Both the position numbers and the translations under genes were made by a program. A stretch of 64,000 nucleotides of DNA from positions 17,019,249 to 17,083,248 of the forward strand of contig OZ020624.1 of the NCBI GenBank assembly GCA_963971575.1. Direction: 5' to 3'. The notes below the pieces were generated by a model. The model worked only from the letters and a program-made list of their open reading frames with translations. It did not search any database and was not told the DNA's origin. Position 1 is the first letter of the stretch; every line of letters starts with the position of its first letter. This document shows, piece after piece, positions 36,201 through 47,600 of the stretch. This DNA is from Liopterus haemorrhoidalis. Taxonomy: Eukaryota > Arthropoda > Insecta > Coleoptera > Dytiscidae.

Positions 36201-39200
36201 GTGAAATCACACTTCAGCCAATTTCACCCCCTTAGGGACCGAATTTTGAAAAATTCCATATTAGTGGGTGCTTACGTCATGGAGGGAAATATTTCCCGAA
36301 TGTCTGTATGTCAAGGGACGTTCTATAGAATAAAAATACCAATTTACCCCGTTAGGAATGAAATTAAAAAAACTGTAAAAACGCTTTCTAAATATTTTGA
36401 ATAGAAACCTATGCACCAAAATGAAATGTTATAACTCAGGAAATACAAAGGTTTCTATAATTCAACTCGAATGTAGATTCACCCGTTTAGGATTGGGATT
36501 CACAAGATTAGGGAAAAATCCTGAATAAAAAAAAAAAAATGTATGGGTAACCTTTTTAAGCAAAAATCAAGTCTATATCTCATTAGTCCTAAGAGATATT
36601 GAGAAATCCCTAAAATCAAATTGCATCCCTTTTTACCCCTTAGGGCTGGAATTTCATAAAACCCCTTCTTAGTGTGTACTTACATCATGGACGGAATATA
36701 ATTACCGAATTTCATGTCTCTATGTCCAAGAGATGTTCTATTAAAAATGAGTGTTATAACTCAACAAAGATTGGAACTAAATACGAAGGGGAAGAATCTA
36801 ATCTTTCCAGTTGAAATACGAAGGGTTCAATTTAGAGGTTAACTAAGACAAAAGAAAATTCAATTCAAAAAGACAATTCAGAAGAATTCCTATGTTATTT
36901 AAACATTTGTTTAGACAACCATTGTAAGTAAAAACCAAGTCGATATCTGATTGGTCCTAAGAGATATTGAGGAATCGCTGAAATCACATTTGACCCCCTT
37001 TTTAGACCCTTCGAGGTCAACTTCGAAAAATCTCTTATTAGTAGGTGCTTACGTCATGGAAAGAATATACTTTGCGAATTTCATGTATCTATGTCCAAAA
37101 AACGATCTATCGAATAAAAAAATACCCATTTACCCCTTTAAAGGTGACATTTTAAAAAACTGTCAAAACCATTTCGAGATATTATAAAAAGACACCTATG
37201 TGCCAAAAAGAAACCTTATAACTCAACAAACACCGGAAATACGACGGGATGTAAAATTCACCCCGATTGTAGATTCACCCCTTTAGGGGTTGATTAGGAC
37301 AAAATCCTGAAATAAGTTTTTCGGCATATGTATGTGTAATCTTTGTTAGCAAAAACTAAGTCGATATCCCATCGACCCGAAGAGATATTAATGAATCCGT
37401 GAAATCACATTTCACCCCTTTTCGCCCCTTAGAGGTTGAATTTCGAAAAATCCCTTCTTAGTGGATGCTTACGTCATGGAGGGAATATACTCTCCAAATT
37501 TCAAGTTTCTAGGCCCAAGGGTTCGGGCTGGGCGGTGATGAGTCAGTCAGTCAGGACACTTGCTTTTATATATATAGATTAAAACAATCTAAGTGACATA
37601 ATATGACTAAAAATGGTTTTTAACAAAAGTTTTTCAAGCTAGCAATGGAAGAAAAGTCAGAATTGTGGGAAAATTTTGGTAAAACGTAATATTATGGACA
37701 CCCCAGGAAAGGGGTTAAAATCGTTACAATCAACCTTTTTCTTAAAGAGTAAGTAAATATCTTCTTTTTTAATATTTAAAAAAAAAATAATATGTAAATA
37801 TTTCACGTATTTTTTAAATTAATAGGAATTTTGAATACACCACATTATGACAAGACACTAAACTAATGCAATATTATTGTAAAATAACATTAAAATTTGA
37901 ACCTTAAATAAATCTTTTACTTCTAACAACTGTTTAAAATAATTAAATACAAATATTTAATACAAGATTCTAATACTATGCCTTAAGACATAGTATTATG
38001 ATAATATACATAATACTATGAAAAATACATATTATGTATTATTCTAAGTGACTAAATGGAAATCAAAATGAATTATATTTTTATCACTTTAATTTTATTT
38101 TTCAGGAAAAAAAAACCGGTAAATTACCGGCAAACCGGTAATTTAATTTTCATTTACCGAATTACCGGTAAATGAAAAAGTCGGTAAATTTACAATCCCT
38201 AACCTGGACCAAGTGGTTAGCTGACCAAATAGTTACATTTCTCGATATAACGTAAGAACGCACTAAGAAAAGGATTTTTCGACCCATATGAGGTGAAAAG
38301 GAGTCAAATATATTTTTTCACGGATTCCTCAGTATCTCTTAGGAACAGATGAGATATCGACTAGGTTTTTGCTTATAAAAGTTACCCGTGCGCATGTTTA
38401 ACGTGCGCATTAACAAACTACGAATTTTATTTGTAATTAGTATGAACCTCTAACAGGGTGAATCTACACCTGAGGAGAGAATCAGCAATGTGATCTATAA
38501 AGAACTATGACATATTATAATTGCACGATGCTGGCAAACCGTCAATAAACCGTAGCGAAGCACGGGTACTCAGCTAGTTATATATAGAACTTGTATTTTA
38601 TCATAACTCTCAAACTTATAATTTATTTAGTTATTTAATTTATTTTTATCTATAAAATTTTAATAAAGTGTAATTGTATTTCCAGCTTAGAATAAATTTA
38701 AAAAAATAATAAATAAAAAAAATAATAATAATTTTATTAACAACGGTTAAGTAAAACAACCATTAAGTAATTATCTAATCTAAGAATAAGAATTAATTTT
38801 ATAAATGTGAATTAAATAAAGAAAAATATAATAAATAAAATTGTTGTTTTATTTTTGTCATCCTAAATACTCATTTAATAATCAGTAATTTATTAGCGAA
38901 CAAAAAATGTTCGAGATATCCGCTGAAATTGGAATAAAAAAGTGATTTTTTAAAGATTACATAGGTATATAGTTAGTTAATATTTCTGACACACAGCTTC
39001 AAAGGCTATTTGTGTTTATTTTAAGAGTAATAATAGTGCATAACTTATTTTTTATTGTGAACAAATATATTCCTTGCTCTAGTTATTTCTTTTTTTTGTG
39101 GTGTTTTCATTTTTCCAAAGTATCTTAAAAGTATCTTGAAGTATCTAGATACATTGTAAAAAAAAATGTATCTGTATCTAGATAATTTTTAAAATTTGTA

Positions 39201-42200
39201 TCTGTATCTGCATCTAGATACATTTTTCCTCAAGTATCTGTATCTGTATCTAGATATATTTTCAAATGTATCTATTACAACACTGGAATTGAACGATGTT
39301 TATGGGGACTCTGCACCTTCGATATCAACAATTAAATATTGGACAGCTGAATTTAAGCGCGGTCGTACGAGCATTTTTGATGATGAGCGTCCAAGCCGTC
39401 CAAAAGAGGTCACCACGCCAGAAATGGTCGATAAAATCCATAGAATGATAATCGAGTGACTAAGTGCAAGATAGCTGAAGCTGCGGGCATCTCAACCGAA
39501 CAGGTGCTCAACATTTTGCATGAATATTTGAGATTGAGGAAGCTCTCTGCCAGATGGGTGCCGCATTTGCTTTCAGGCGACAACAAACGCGATCGTCTGA
39601 CCATTTCGAATGAATGTTTGGTGATGTTCAACCGCGATAAGAAAGACTTTTTGCGCCGTTTAGTAACCGTGGACAAAACATGGATCCATCACAACATAGC
39701 AGAGACCAAGGAACAGTTGAAACAGTGGACTGCTCGTGGCTAATCGAAGCCGAATAAGGCCAAGGTGGGTTTACCAGCTAACAAAGTCATGGCCACAGTG
39801 TTTTGGGATGCGAACCGTATCATTCACATCGACTACCTGGAAAAGGGTAAAACGATCACGGGGGAATATTATGCAGAACTCTTGGACAAATTCGACGCCG
39901 ATTTGAAGCGAAAGCGGCCGCATTTGGCGAATATAAAAGTGCTGTTCCATCAGGACAATGCACCGATTCACAAGTGCGCAGTCGTAATGGCAAAACTCCA
40001 TAAATTTCTCTACGAATTGGTTCCTCATCCACCATATTCTCCAGATTTGCCCCCCTGCGACTGTTATTTATTTCAAAACTTGAAGAAATTGCTCGATGGT
40101 AAGAGATTTGGGTCGAATGAGGAGGTCATCGCTGAAACAGAAGCCTATTTTGAGGGCTTCGAGATATCGTATTAATCGGAGGACATCGAAAAATTGGAGA
40201 ATCGTTGGGCGAAGTGTATAGTGCTAAAAGGAGACTATGTTGAGAAATAAATTGAGTTTTGCTGAAAAAGTTGTGTTTTCTTGCCTAGGCCGATTACTTT
40301 TCATCCGACCCTCGTATGTGGGAAACCTCAAGAAAACCTAATCCTGGTGTTTCGAGCAAAGCTGTGGAGTCGACACAAAAGCTGTTGACAACAAATCCAG
40401 CTCCAGAATTTTTGTTACCACCAACTCCAACTCTTCTGAACCAAAATTGCTATCGACTTCAACTCATCGATTCGAATCCTCGACTCCACAGCTTTTAATC
40501 ACCTAATAAATTTAATTAATAATGGCAGACAACAAATAATTTCATTTTTTTTATATATCAGACCTAGCCCCCACTGACTACCACTTCTTCCGCAATTTGG
40601 ACAACTTTTTAATAGGAAAACAGTTAAATTCCGACAATGCTGTAAAACTGGCCTTCCAGGAATTCATTGACTCTCGTCCGCCAGGGTTTTATACCACCGG
40701 CCTGAACAACCTGCCGCTTAAATGGCAAAAGTGTATAGACAATATGGGTGCATACTTTGATGAATAAAATAATTCCTTATATTTGTAAGTTATCAACCAA
40801 CTTTGCCTTTTTTCTACAAATTTTATCCTTGACGACCTAATATCATGGCCCCAAACGGTATAACTTAGGAAGAAAAAGACCAACTTATATATTAGGAAGA
40901 AAAAGACCAAGAATTGTTTTTACCTGTAGCAGTAATCATTTCAATCAACAAGTTAAATGTTTTGCGAAGAATAGCACGACGCTCATCTTTCAAAGGTCTA
41001 ATAGAAAAAGGGTCTATATATTTTTTTCTTTCAATCTTTTTTAGGGGCAGTAGTGTATATTTTTCTTGAGCTCGACGCCTTGCATCAATTTTCCTAACCA
41101 AACAACCATTAAAAATAAATTATGTATAGTGTGAATTTTCACACATTTCAGAGTTTTGTGGGTATTTAGTAAGTGATAACAAATTGTGGGTATATATTAA
41201 AAATCATAAATCTCGATAACTTTTGAAAGAATAAATCTTTCATCTAGAGACTAAATTACGAGATTTCTTATGACTTAGTAGATACCTACAAAACCCTGAA
41301 ATATGTGAAAATTCACACTTCTCATATATTTTTTTTTTTTTTTCTTAATGATTTACCAACAATTTTACAATTTTACAATTTTACCTGAAATATGTAGTTA
41401 TATAAATATTATCAAATTCAATGTCTCTCAAATATTTGTCATGATATTTTTGCGCATCTATAATAATCCTTAAAAATACAAAAGCTAAAATTCTCTTCAA
41501 AATTCTCATCAACATATCAACAATATCTTTCTTCTTCTTCACTTCATGTACAACTTGTCTAGCAGTGTCTGAAGCATCTCTAATATCATCCAAATGTTTA
41601 ATTTTACCAATTTCATACTGAAGCTTTACATCCTAAAAATAAAGGATTAAAATTTATTCGAAATTTTGTTATGCCATGATACTTTAAAATTTTGCATTAA
41701 ATTGGCACGGGAACTTTTTAAATAAGAATAACCTTCACCAAAACCAGAATCCATATCTTGATCAGGATCACAAACTTTTGGACCACCTGGAAATAAATAA
41801 ATAAATTCAGTCGGATCTTTGACAAGTGTAACGAATCGTTAGACCGCCGGAACAATGACTAATTTTCACAAACCACCCGTCGCGAGAATTTCTTTGAAAT
41901 GCATTTTTTGGTTTTCTAAATGGTACATATTTTTGAGAATTCAGATAATAAAATTAGAAACTTTACATTACATCACGTATCTTTAGAAATATATTTTTAA
42001 ATGGTTCATTGTTCAGAGTTATTCCTTAATAACTTTGAACACTAACATCTCCTCGAACAATCTTAAACCTTTTTTCCTAGAAATGCCTAGCAATGACTTA
42101 TAAAAACACAAGTTTCTCTGAAGAGAAGAACAAAAAGTATACGATCCTGTTAGCGTTAACATCTAAGTTGTTGAATTCTTAGAAGCACTGTGTCGATATT

Positions 42201-44638
42201 CTGGTGGTCTATTCCAATGGTTCTTAACCTTTTTATACTCGGGACCCCCCAACTAGTCTAAAATATTTTCTGGACCCCCCAAGAAATTTTTTTAAATAAC
42301 ATTTTAAATGTTCTTAATAATTTATTGTTAAGTAATTAAGTTTATTGTAATTTTAAAAGCAAAAACTGGTAAAAATTAAATTTTTTCTTTTAATTTCGGG
42401 ACCCCCTAAGGTCTTTTCGGGACCCTCCTAGGGGGGGGGGTCGTAAACCACCGGTTAAGAACCGCTGGTCTATCCGATTCTATTTGTTTTAATCTTTGTC
42501 ATTATTTTTGCCTATATTTTAATCTTTTAAACTAATTGACTACTAAACGCCTAGTACCCGAACTCTTCTAGTCAGAAATCTCATTTTAGTTTGAGATCAG
42601 ACTTCAGATAATATCACAGGCTCGCTACCTAGTTGATAATAAATGGTACGTTGTATAGTAACGTATTGGACTCGCTACACAAGTGTGGAACCTATTTCCA
42701 AAACGTCTCTTGTACATTTAAAAAAAAATGCATTTTATTGTTATATCGGCAACGTTGATGCCACCTCTTTGAAAATACACCATAATTTTTTACTAAACCG
42801 ACCTAGAAACTTTAAATAATTGGCTTGAAACTGTCGCTTGTTTCCAAACCGTCCCTAGTCCACGACATAAAAAGAAAAGATGGTAGAAGTGCAGTAACTG
42901 AAGTTGTGGGAACAAATCGTCTCTTGTCCTACGATCATGTATCATAGTGTCACGCTTGTTCATTTCAAAACTGTAATTTCAAACACTTAAGCGTGGTACA
43001 AAAATTTTAAATATTATATTGAAAGGTAAGGTTTTACGCCTTTTACTTTTCAAATAACTTTAGTGGCAACCCTGATTTTAAAGTGTAGGAAAACTTGTGC
43101 AGGTTGTGCGTAGAGATGGCAATAAATATTAATTAATCGATTAATTGATCATTTGATTAATCGAAATATTATAATCAATTTTCGATTAAATTGGTAGAAA
43201 ATAATCGATTATGAATTTAAAAAAATGGGATTGTCTTAATGTTGTATTTAAAGGGTGGTATAAAATTATTTAACCGTTTTATTTGGAAACTATAAGTAAT
43301 GGGAGGTAATACAATGTCTGCATAAACAAATATTTGTTGTTGCTAATTAAACAGGCTGTAACAATAAATAATGCCCGTTTGAACGAAGACTATATAATAT
43401 CGCATATTAAGTAGGTAAGTTTTAACACAAATAACTCATTGTTAGAATAACATTTTGCCGTTAGTTACCCATCTTAGAGATTTCTAAACTCCTACAAGTC
43501 TTTTCTGTGCAATAAAATTAAAATGTGGCCGGACAAAGACGTTGTACGAGCTGCGCCATGATATGAAAATGGCCGAAGTATTGGAAAATCGTTGGTGTTT
43601 TAGATGCAGTAAATTATCGAGTTGGAAGATTGCATTTCGCTAGTGAGCATTTGAACTGACTGGACGCAAACTATAGCAGAATATTATGCAAAAATTGATG
43701 TGAAGTGTGAATTTTCACACATTTCAGGGTTTTGCAGGTATTTAGTAACTGAATGATGATTATTTGGGATGCTAAAACAAATTTTATGTCAAAATATTTT
43801 TTTATGAATTTTAATTCGAATGCGTAATACCATTATTTAAGTTTCTAAATATGTGCAGTATTTTTTTTACATAGCAAGGTTCATTACGATTTAGAAAATT
43901 GCGCCTATGGCTTCTATTGGTTGCTTAAATCATTAGCCCCGCCCTCTGATTTCTTATACATCAAACATAGAATTAAATTATAATTTAAACACTTCCCACT
44001 GGTTATTAAATTTACGCTTTTAAAAATTAAATGCAACATTTACCAAAATATAACCAGAATTTTGACAAAATAATTTAAACAAATGAAAACTGCAAAAAAA
44101 AAACAAAAAATTATAATTGACAGGATTCGAACTCTAGTTTGCAAGTTACCTGTTTAGAAATATTAGAAAACCAATGACGAAACCAACATCGCTATGAGTA
44201 CTAACGTATCGACTGGGTTACATAGCAAATTAAATCCGAAAACATAATCTGATCAAAAATTCCTGTTGTACTATTTCGGTTCACACCAATATACATTACT
44301 TAGAATTTTTTTAGATTTTTAGTTTAAACCATCTGGGCTACAGAGTGTGGGACAAAATTTTTTTTGCATAATTTTGGCAAAAATCGCGTCAAAATAATTT
44401 ATTTTGCAAAAATAAAATTTTGATCGTTAATCCACGTACTAAGAGCTTTCATTTGATACCCTAATCAGAATTGTAAAAAAATATTTTTTTTTTCGATGAA
44501 CACATATTTGTTTATATTTTTAGGGGGATATGTTTTCTAGATGTTTTAGTATTTTTCCTATGTGCGGGTCAAAAAGTTGTACAAGCATGCCAAATTTCAA
44601 CTCTCTAGGTTTAACCGTTTGGCTACAATTTTTACCGA

Positions 44639-44680
<42 letters not shown>

Positions 44681-47600
44681 GACAAAATGACGGTATAAGG
44701 GTTTTTTGGTCATACCTACAAAACCCTAAAATTGAGTAGCGGTTGAGTTTAATTCTCCAGATGGGCGAGAGCGAGTGTTCTGAAGGCCTAGTAATATAAG
44801 GACTTTATTGAAAAGAAGAGAGCAAAGTCATCTTTCGACCAGTGTTACAACAATACAACTAGGGGAAGCCGGGGCATAACGGGCACCTTAAGGATTATCT
44901 TTAATAAAATCTTAGGAATATCGTAAAAAATTTCGAAATACTTTTAATCGTAAAAAAATCGTAAGAAGATTTATTGTTTAATTATTACAGACAGTAAAAC
45001 TTAGAAAAATAGAAAAATAAAAGTTATGATGATTTAAAAAAAAGCTTCCTTGTGCTCATTTTGCCCAGGTGCCGGGGCAGAATGAGCACGGTCGTGGTAT
45101 AATGGGCAGTCAACTAAAATCTGGCGCAGAATGAACACACGTGAGTGCATTCCTCATCGTTATCATCTTCTCCAGCGCAAGAACAAAGTGCCCACTTGCC
45201 ACATGCTCTGCACTGGAGCAATAAACGTCTGGATATGTGTGAAAAATATATCAACACAGCAAAAAACACGTTTCGCCAAATTACAAAATGTAAACGCCAG
45301 CTCTCAGTCATACAACCACTCTTGGAAGACACTAGCGAAGTACTGAACGTGATTGGAATGCACCCAAACATGGCGGCATGCTTTAACAACTAAAAAGATG
45401 GGAGCTCGTTCTGTCCTGGCTTCCCCGAAGTAATTTCTTGAAAATATAATTTTCGATTAATAATAAATTAATCGATTGATTATTAATTAATCGACCCAAA
45501 AATATCATATGATTAATCGATTAAATGCAGTAAAATAATCGATTATTTCAATTATTCGATTAATCGTTGCCATCACTACTTGTGACGTCATTTACAAAAA
45601 ATCCAACCGTACCTAATGATTGCATAATATTGCAAACGAAAGTTAACTTCATTGGCCAACAAAGTAACCAAGCCGCTATCCAAGTAACAGTTTCATAGCA
45701 CTTATCATAAGCAGTGGAAAAGTATTCTCTGCACTTTTTTGCTGTTTTGGTTAATTGATCTTCACACCTTGTTTCAATTTTCTTCAAATAATTCTTCCTG
45801 TACCTTTCTGCTTCAATCTAAAACATTCGATAGTAAATAATAGCAAAAAGAAAATTGGAAAAAATCACTTTTTCTCCAGTAGTATTATATTTTTTATCTA
45901 TATCTTCCGAGCGTTTTGAATCATGTACTTTATCATCTAAATAATCATTCTCCTCTTTCATCTTCTTCATTTCTTTATCATCTTCTAATTCTCCAGTTAT
46001 TGGTGCAGTTACATCTCGAAGAGACCTACATTTAAAGGATTTGTTAAAATACGAGATTTGAAAATTTAATATTACAAACCAACAGTATAATAACTAGAGA
46101 TTCAAAACACCTAACTGTTTTCAGTGGTGTCACCCCAATTTATGAACAACAGGTTTCCATAATGGGGGGGGGGGGCAACAGATACGTGTTTTGTACTTGT
46201 GGTTATTATACAGTTATCGCTTTTTAGGGTTTTGTAGGTATGACCATAAAAAAAACCTTATAACGTTACTCATTTGTCTGTCTGTCTGTACGATAGAAAT
46301 TGTAGCCAAACGGCTTAACATAGAAAGTTGAAATTTGGCATGCTTAGACAACTCTTTGACCCACATATAAGAAAAATAAGGAGGGTTCAAAAAAATACAT
46401 CCCGAGATAAATATAAACAAATATGTATTTAATTAAAAAATAAATATGTTTTTAAAATTTGGTGTGCCATACCAAATGAAATCCCTTAATGCGAGGATTA
46501 ACAAGAAAATTTTTATTTTTGAAAAATCTTTTTTTTTATTAGATTTTTGCCAATAACATGTAAAAAAACTTGTGTCCCTTACCCTATCTCCCAAAAGGGT
46601 TGATCTAAAATTCTGAAAAAAATCTCCATAATGAAAATTGATGGGAACCGGAATAGGTTAACAGGATTTTTTTATCAGATTAGTTATTCGAAAAATGACG
46701 ATTTTCAAGTCGTCGATAAAAAAATTATTTAAAAAAAAATTATTGTGTGGTATCAAAAGAAAGCTCTTAAGACATAGATTAAGGAAAGAAATGTAGTTTT
46801 TTTTTTAATTCGTTTCTTTTAATACGATTTTAGCCAAAAATATGCTAAAAAAGTTCTTGTCCTACACCTTTTTACCCAAAGGGGTTTAACTAAAAATCTG
46901 AAAAAATTTAAGGTTATGTATATTGATCTGAACTGGAAACGTAAGAGAGGAATTTTTAATCAAATTGCGTTTTTCAAAAATATTTCACTTTTTGTGTTTT
47001 TGACAAAATTAATTATTTTTTTATGTCATGGCTAAATTATGGTTAATAATGTTATTATTTTTTGTATTTATGGCTAAGATAGTGTGTGGCTTTTTTTGAA
47101 ATAAAATCGTATGTGCAGACTTGCTGCATATGAACACTACAAACTACACTCTACAGTGTAGAGTGTAGGGTGTAGTGTTCTGTTATTTTATTATACGTTG
47201 TGATTCAACCTAATGTTTTAATTACTTTAGATATTTGTTTTTGAAATACTTATAAATCAAATAACATATTGTTAATAGTAAGAAATAAGTTTCTGAAATT
47301 GAAAAAATTAAGCCATTTATTAATATATTTCTTATTATACTCTATCTCAGACAGACTGATAGTAAAAAAATTTATTATTTGTAAAAAGTTATTGTTTTTT
47401 TCACACAGAAGCGGCAAAACAAAAGCGACAAAATATGAATAGTTCGAAACGAAATATTGTTAAAAACAACCGAGTGTGCCGCACATCTTATATGGGAATA
47501 CGAACTAGGGTCAAACACAAAAATAGATCATAAAAATTTGACAAAATTTTGAGGAAAAATATGGTCACAGGAGTGTGTTTAATGATATGATAAATATGGT

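Larger units (their letters stand above)
30040..38577 (+). mobile_element. Helitron-1, non-autonomous, with internal tandem modules
   Basis: The 5' end TCTATATATATAAAA follows an A, and the 3' end CACGGGTACTCAGCTAG is followed by T, i.e. an A/T target. A small hairpin (CCGT, AGC, loop, GC, ACGG) precedes the CTAG. There is no terminal inverted repeat or duplication, as expected for Helitrons. The interior repeats modules of about 440 bp with CCCCTAAAGGGGTGAAT, GACGTAAGCACCCACTAAGA and TTTTTGGCATATAGGTGTC. A near-terminal 3' end also occurs at 34110-34449, duplicated at 38231-38577. No Rep/helicase frame. Confidence 0.85.
29581..39285. mobile_element. hAT-1: 9.7-kb hAT element (inflated by nested insertions)
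   Basis: The ends CAGTGTTGTAATGTATCT and AGATACATT-like TATCTATTACAACACTG are inverted repeats. Subterminal TATCTAGATAC repeats crowd both ends. The 8-bp duplication GAATTGAA is perfect on both sides (29573-29580, 39286-39293), and removing the element restores the mariner frame. The element proper is only about 1.2 kb (29581-30039 plus 38578-39285); the rest is nested insertions. No hAT transposase was seen. Confidence 0.9.
29541..40316 (+). pseudogene. mariner transposase, split by a 9.7-kb hAT insertion
   Basis: The coding sequence starts 5'-truncated at 29541 (TNDKINTELN) and resumes after the hAT element at 39286 (NDVYGDSAPSISTIKYW). A frameshift lies near 39450. The continuation is AEAAGISTEQVLNILHEYL, VTVDKTWIHH (first Asp), an in-frame TAA at 39741, then FHQDNAPIHK (second Asp), HPPYSPDLPPCDCYLF (third Asp, DD34D) and another in-frame stop at about 40173. 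The right terminal repeat ends CATCCGACCCTCGTA at 40316. The left terminal repeat is absent. Dead copy in DCST1 intron 7, opposite strand to the host gene. Confidence 0.88.
43111..45578. mobile_element. hAT-3: TIR element with ATCGATTA-rich ends
   Basis: The left TAGAGATGGCAATAAATATT and right CGTTGCCATCACTA are inverted, each followed inward by TTAATCGATTA-type repeats over about 100 bp. The flanks GTTGTGCG and CTTGTGAC match at only 5 of 8 positions, so the duplication is decayed. Repeat R (43697-44735) and another TIR element (44872-45426) are nested inside. The right end is 35 bp from DCST1 exon 4. Confidence 0.7.

Noticed and set aside
36174..37187. Open frames inside Helitron-2
   Set aside because: They repeat with the Helitron modules and have no Rep, helicase or other domain.
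45114..45393. Overlapping frames with Cys-rich readings
   Set aside because: They lie inside the 44872-45426 TIR element, conflict with one another and match no domain that I can name.
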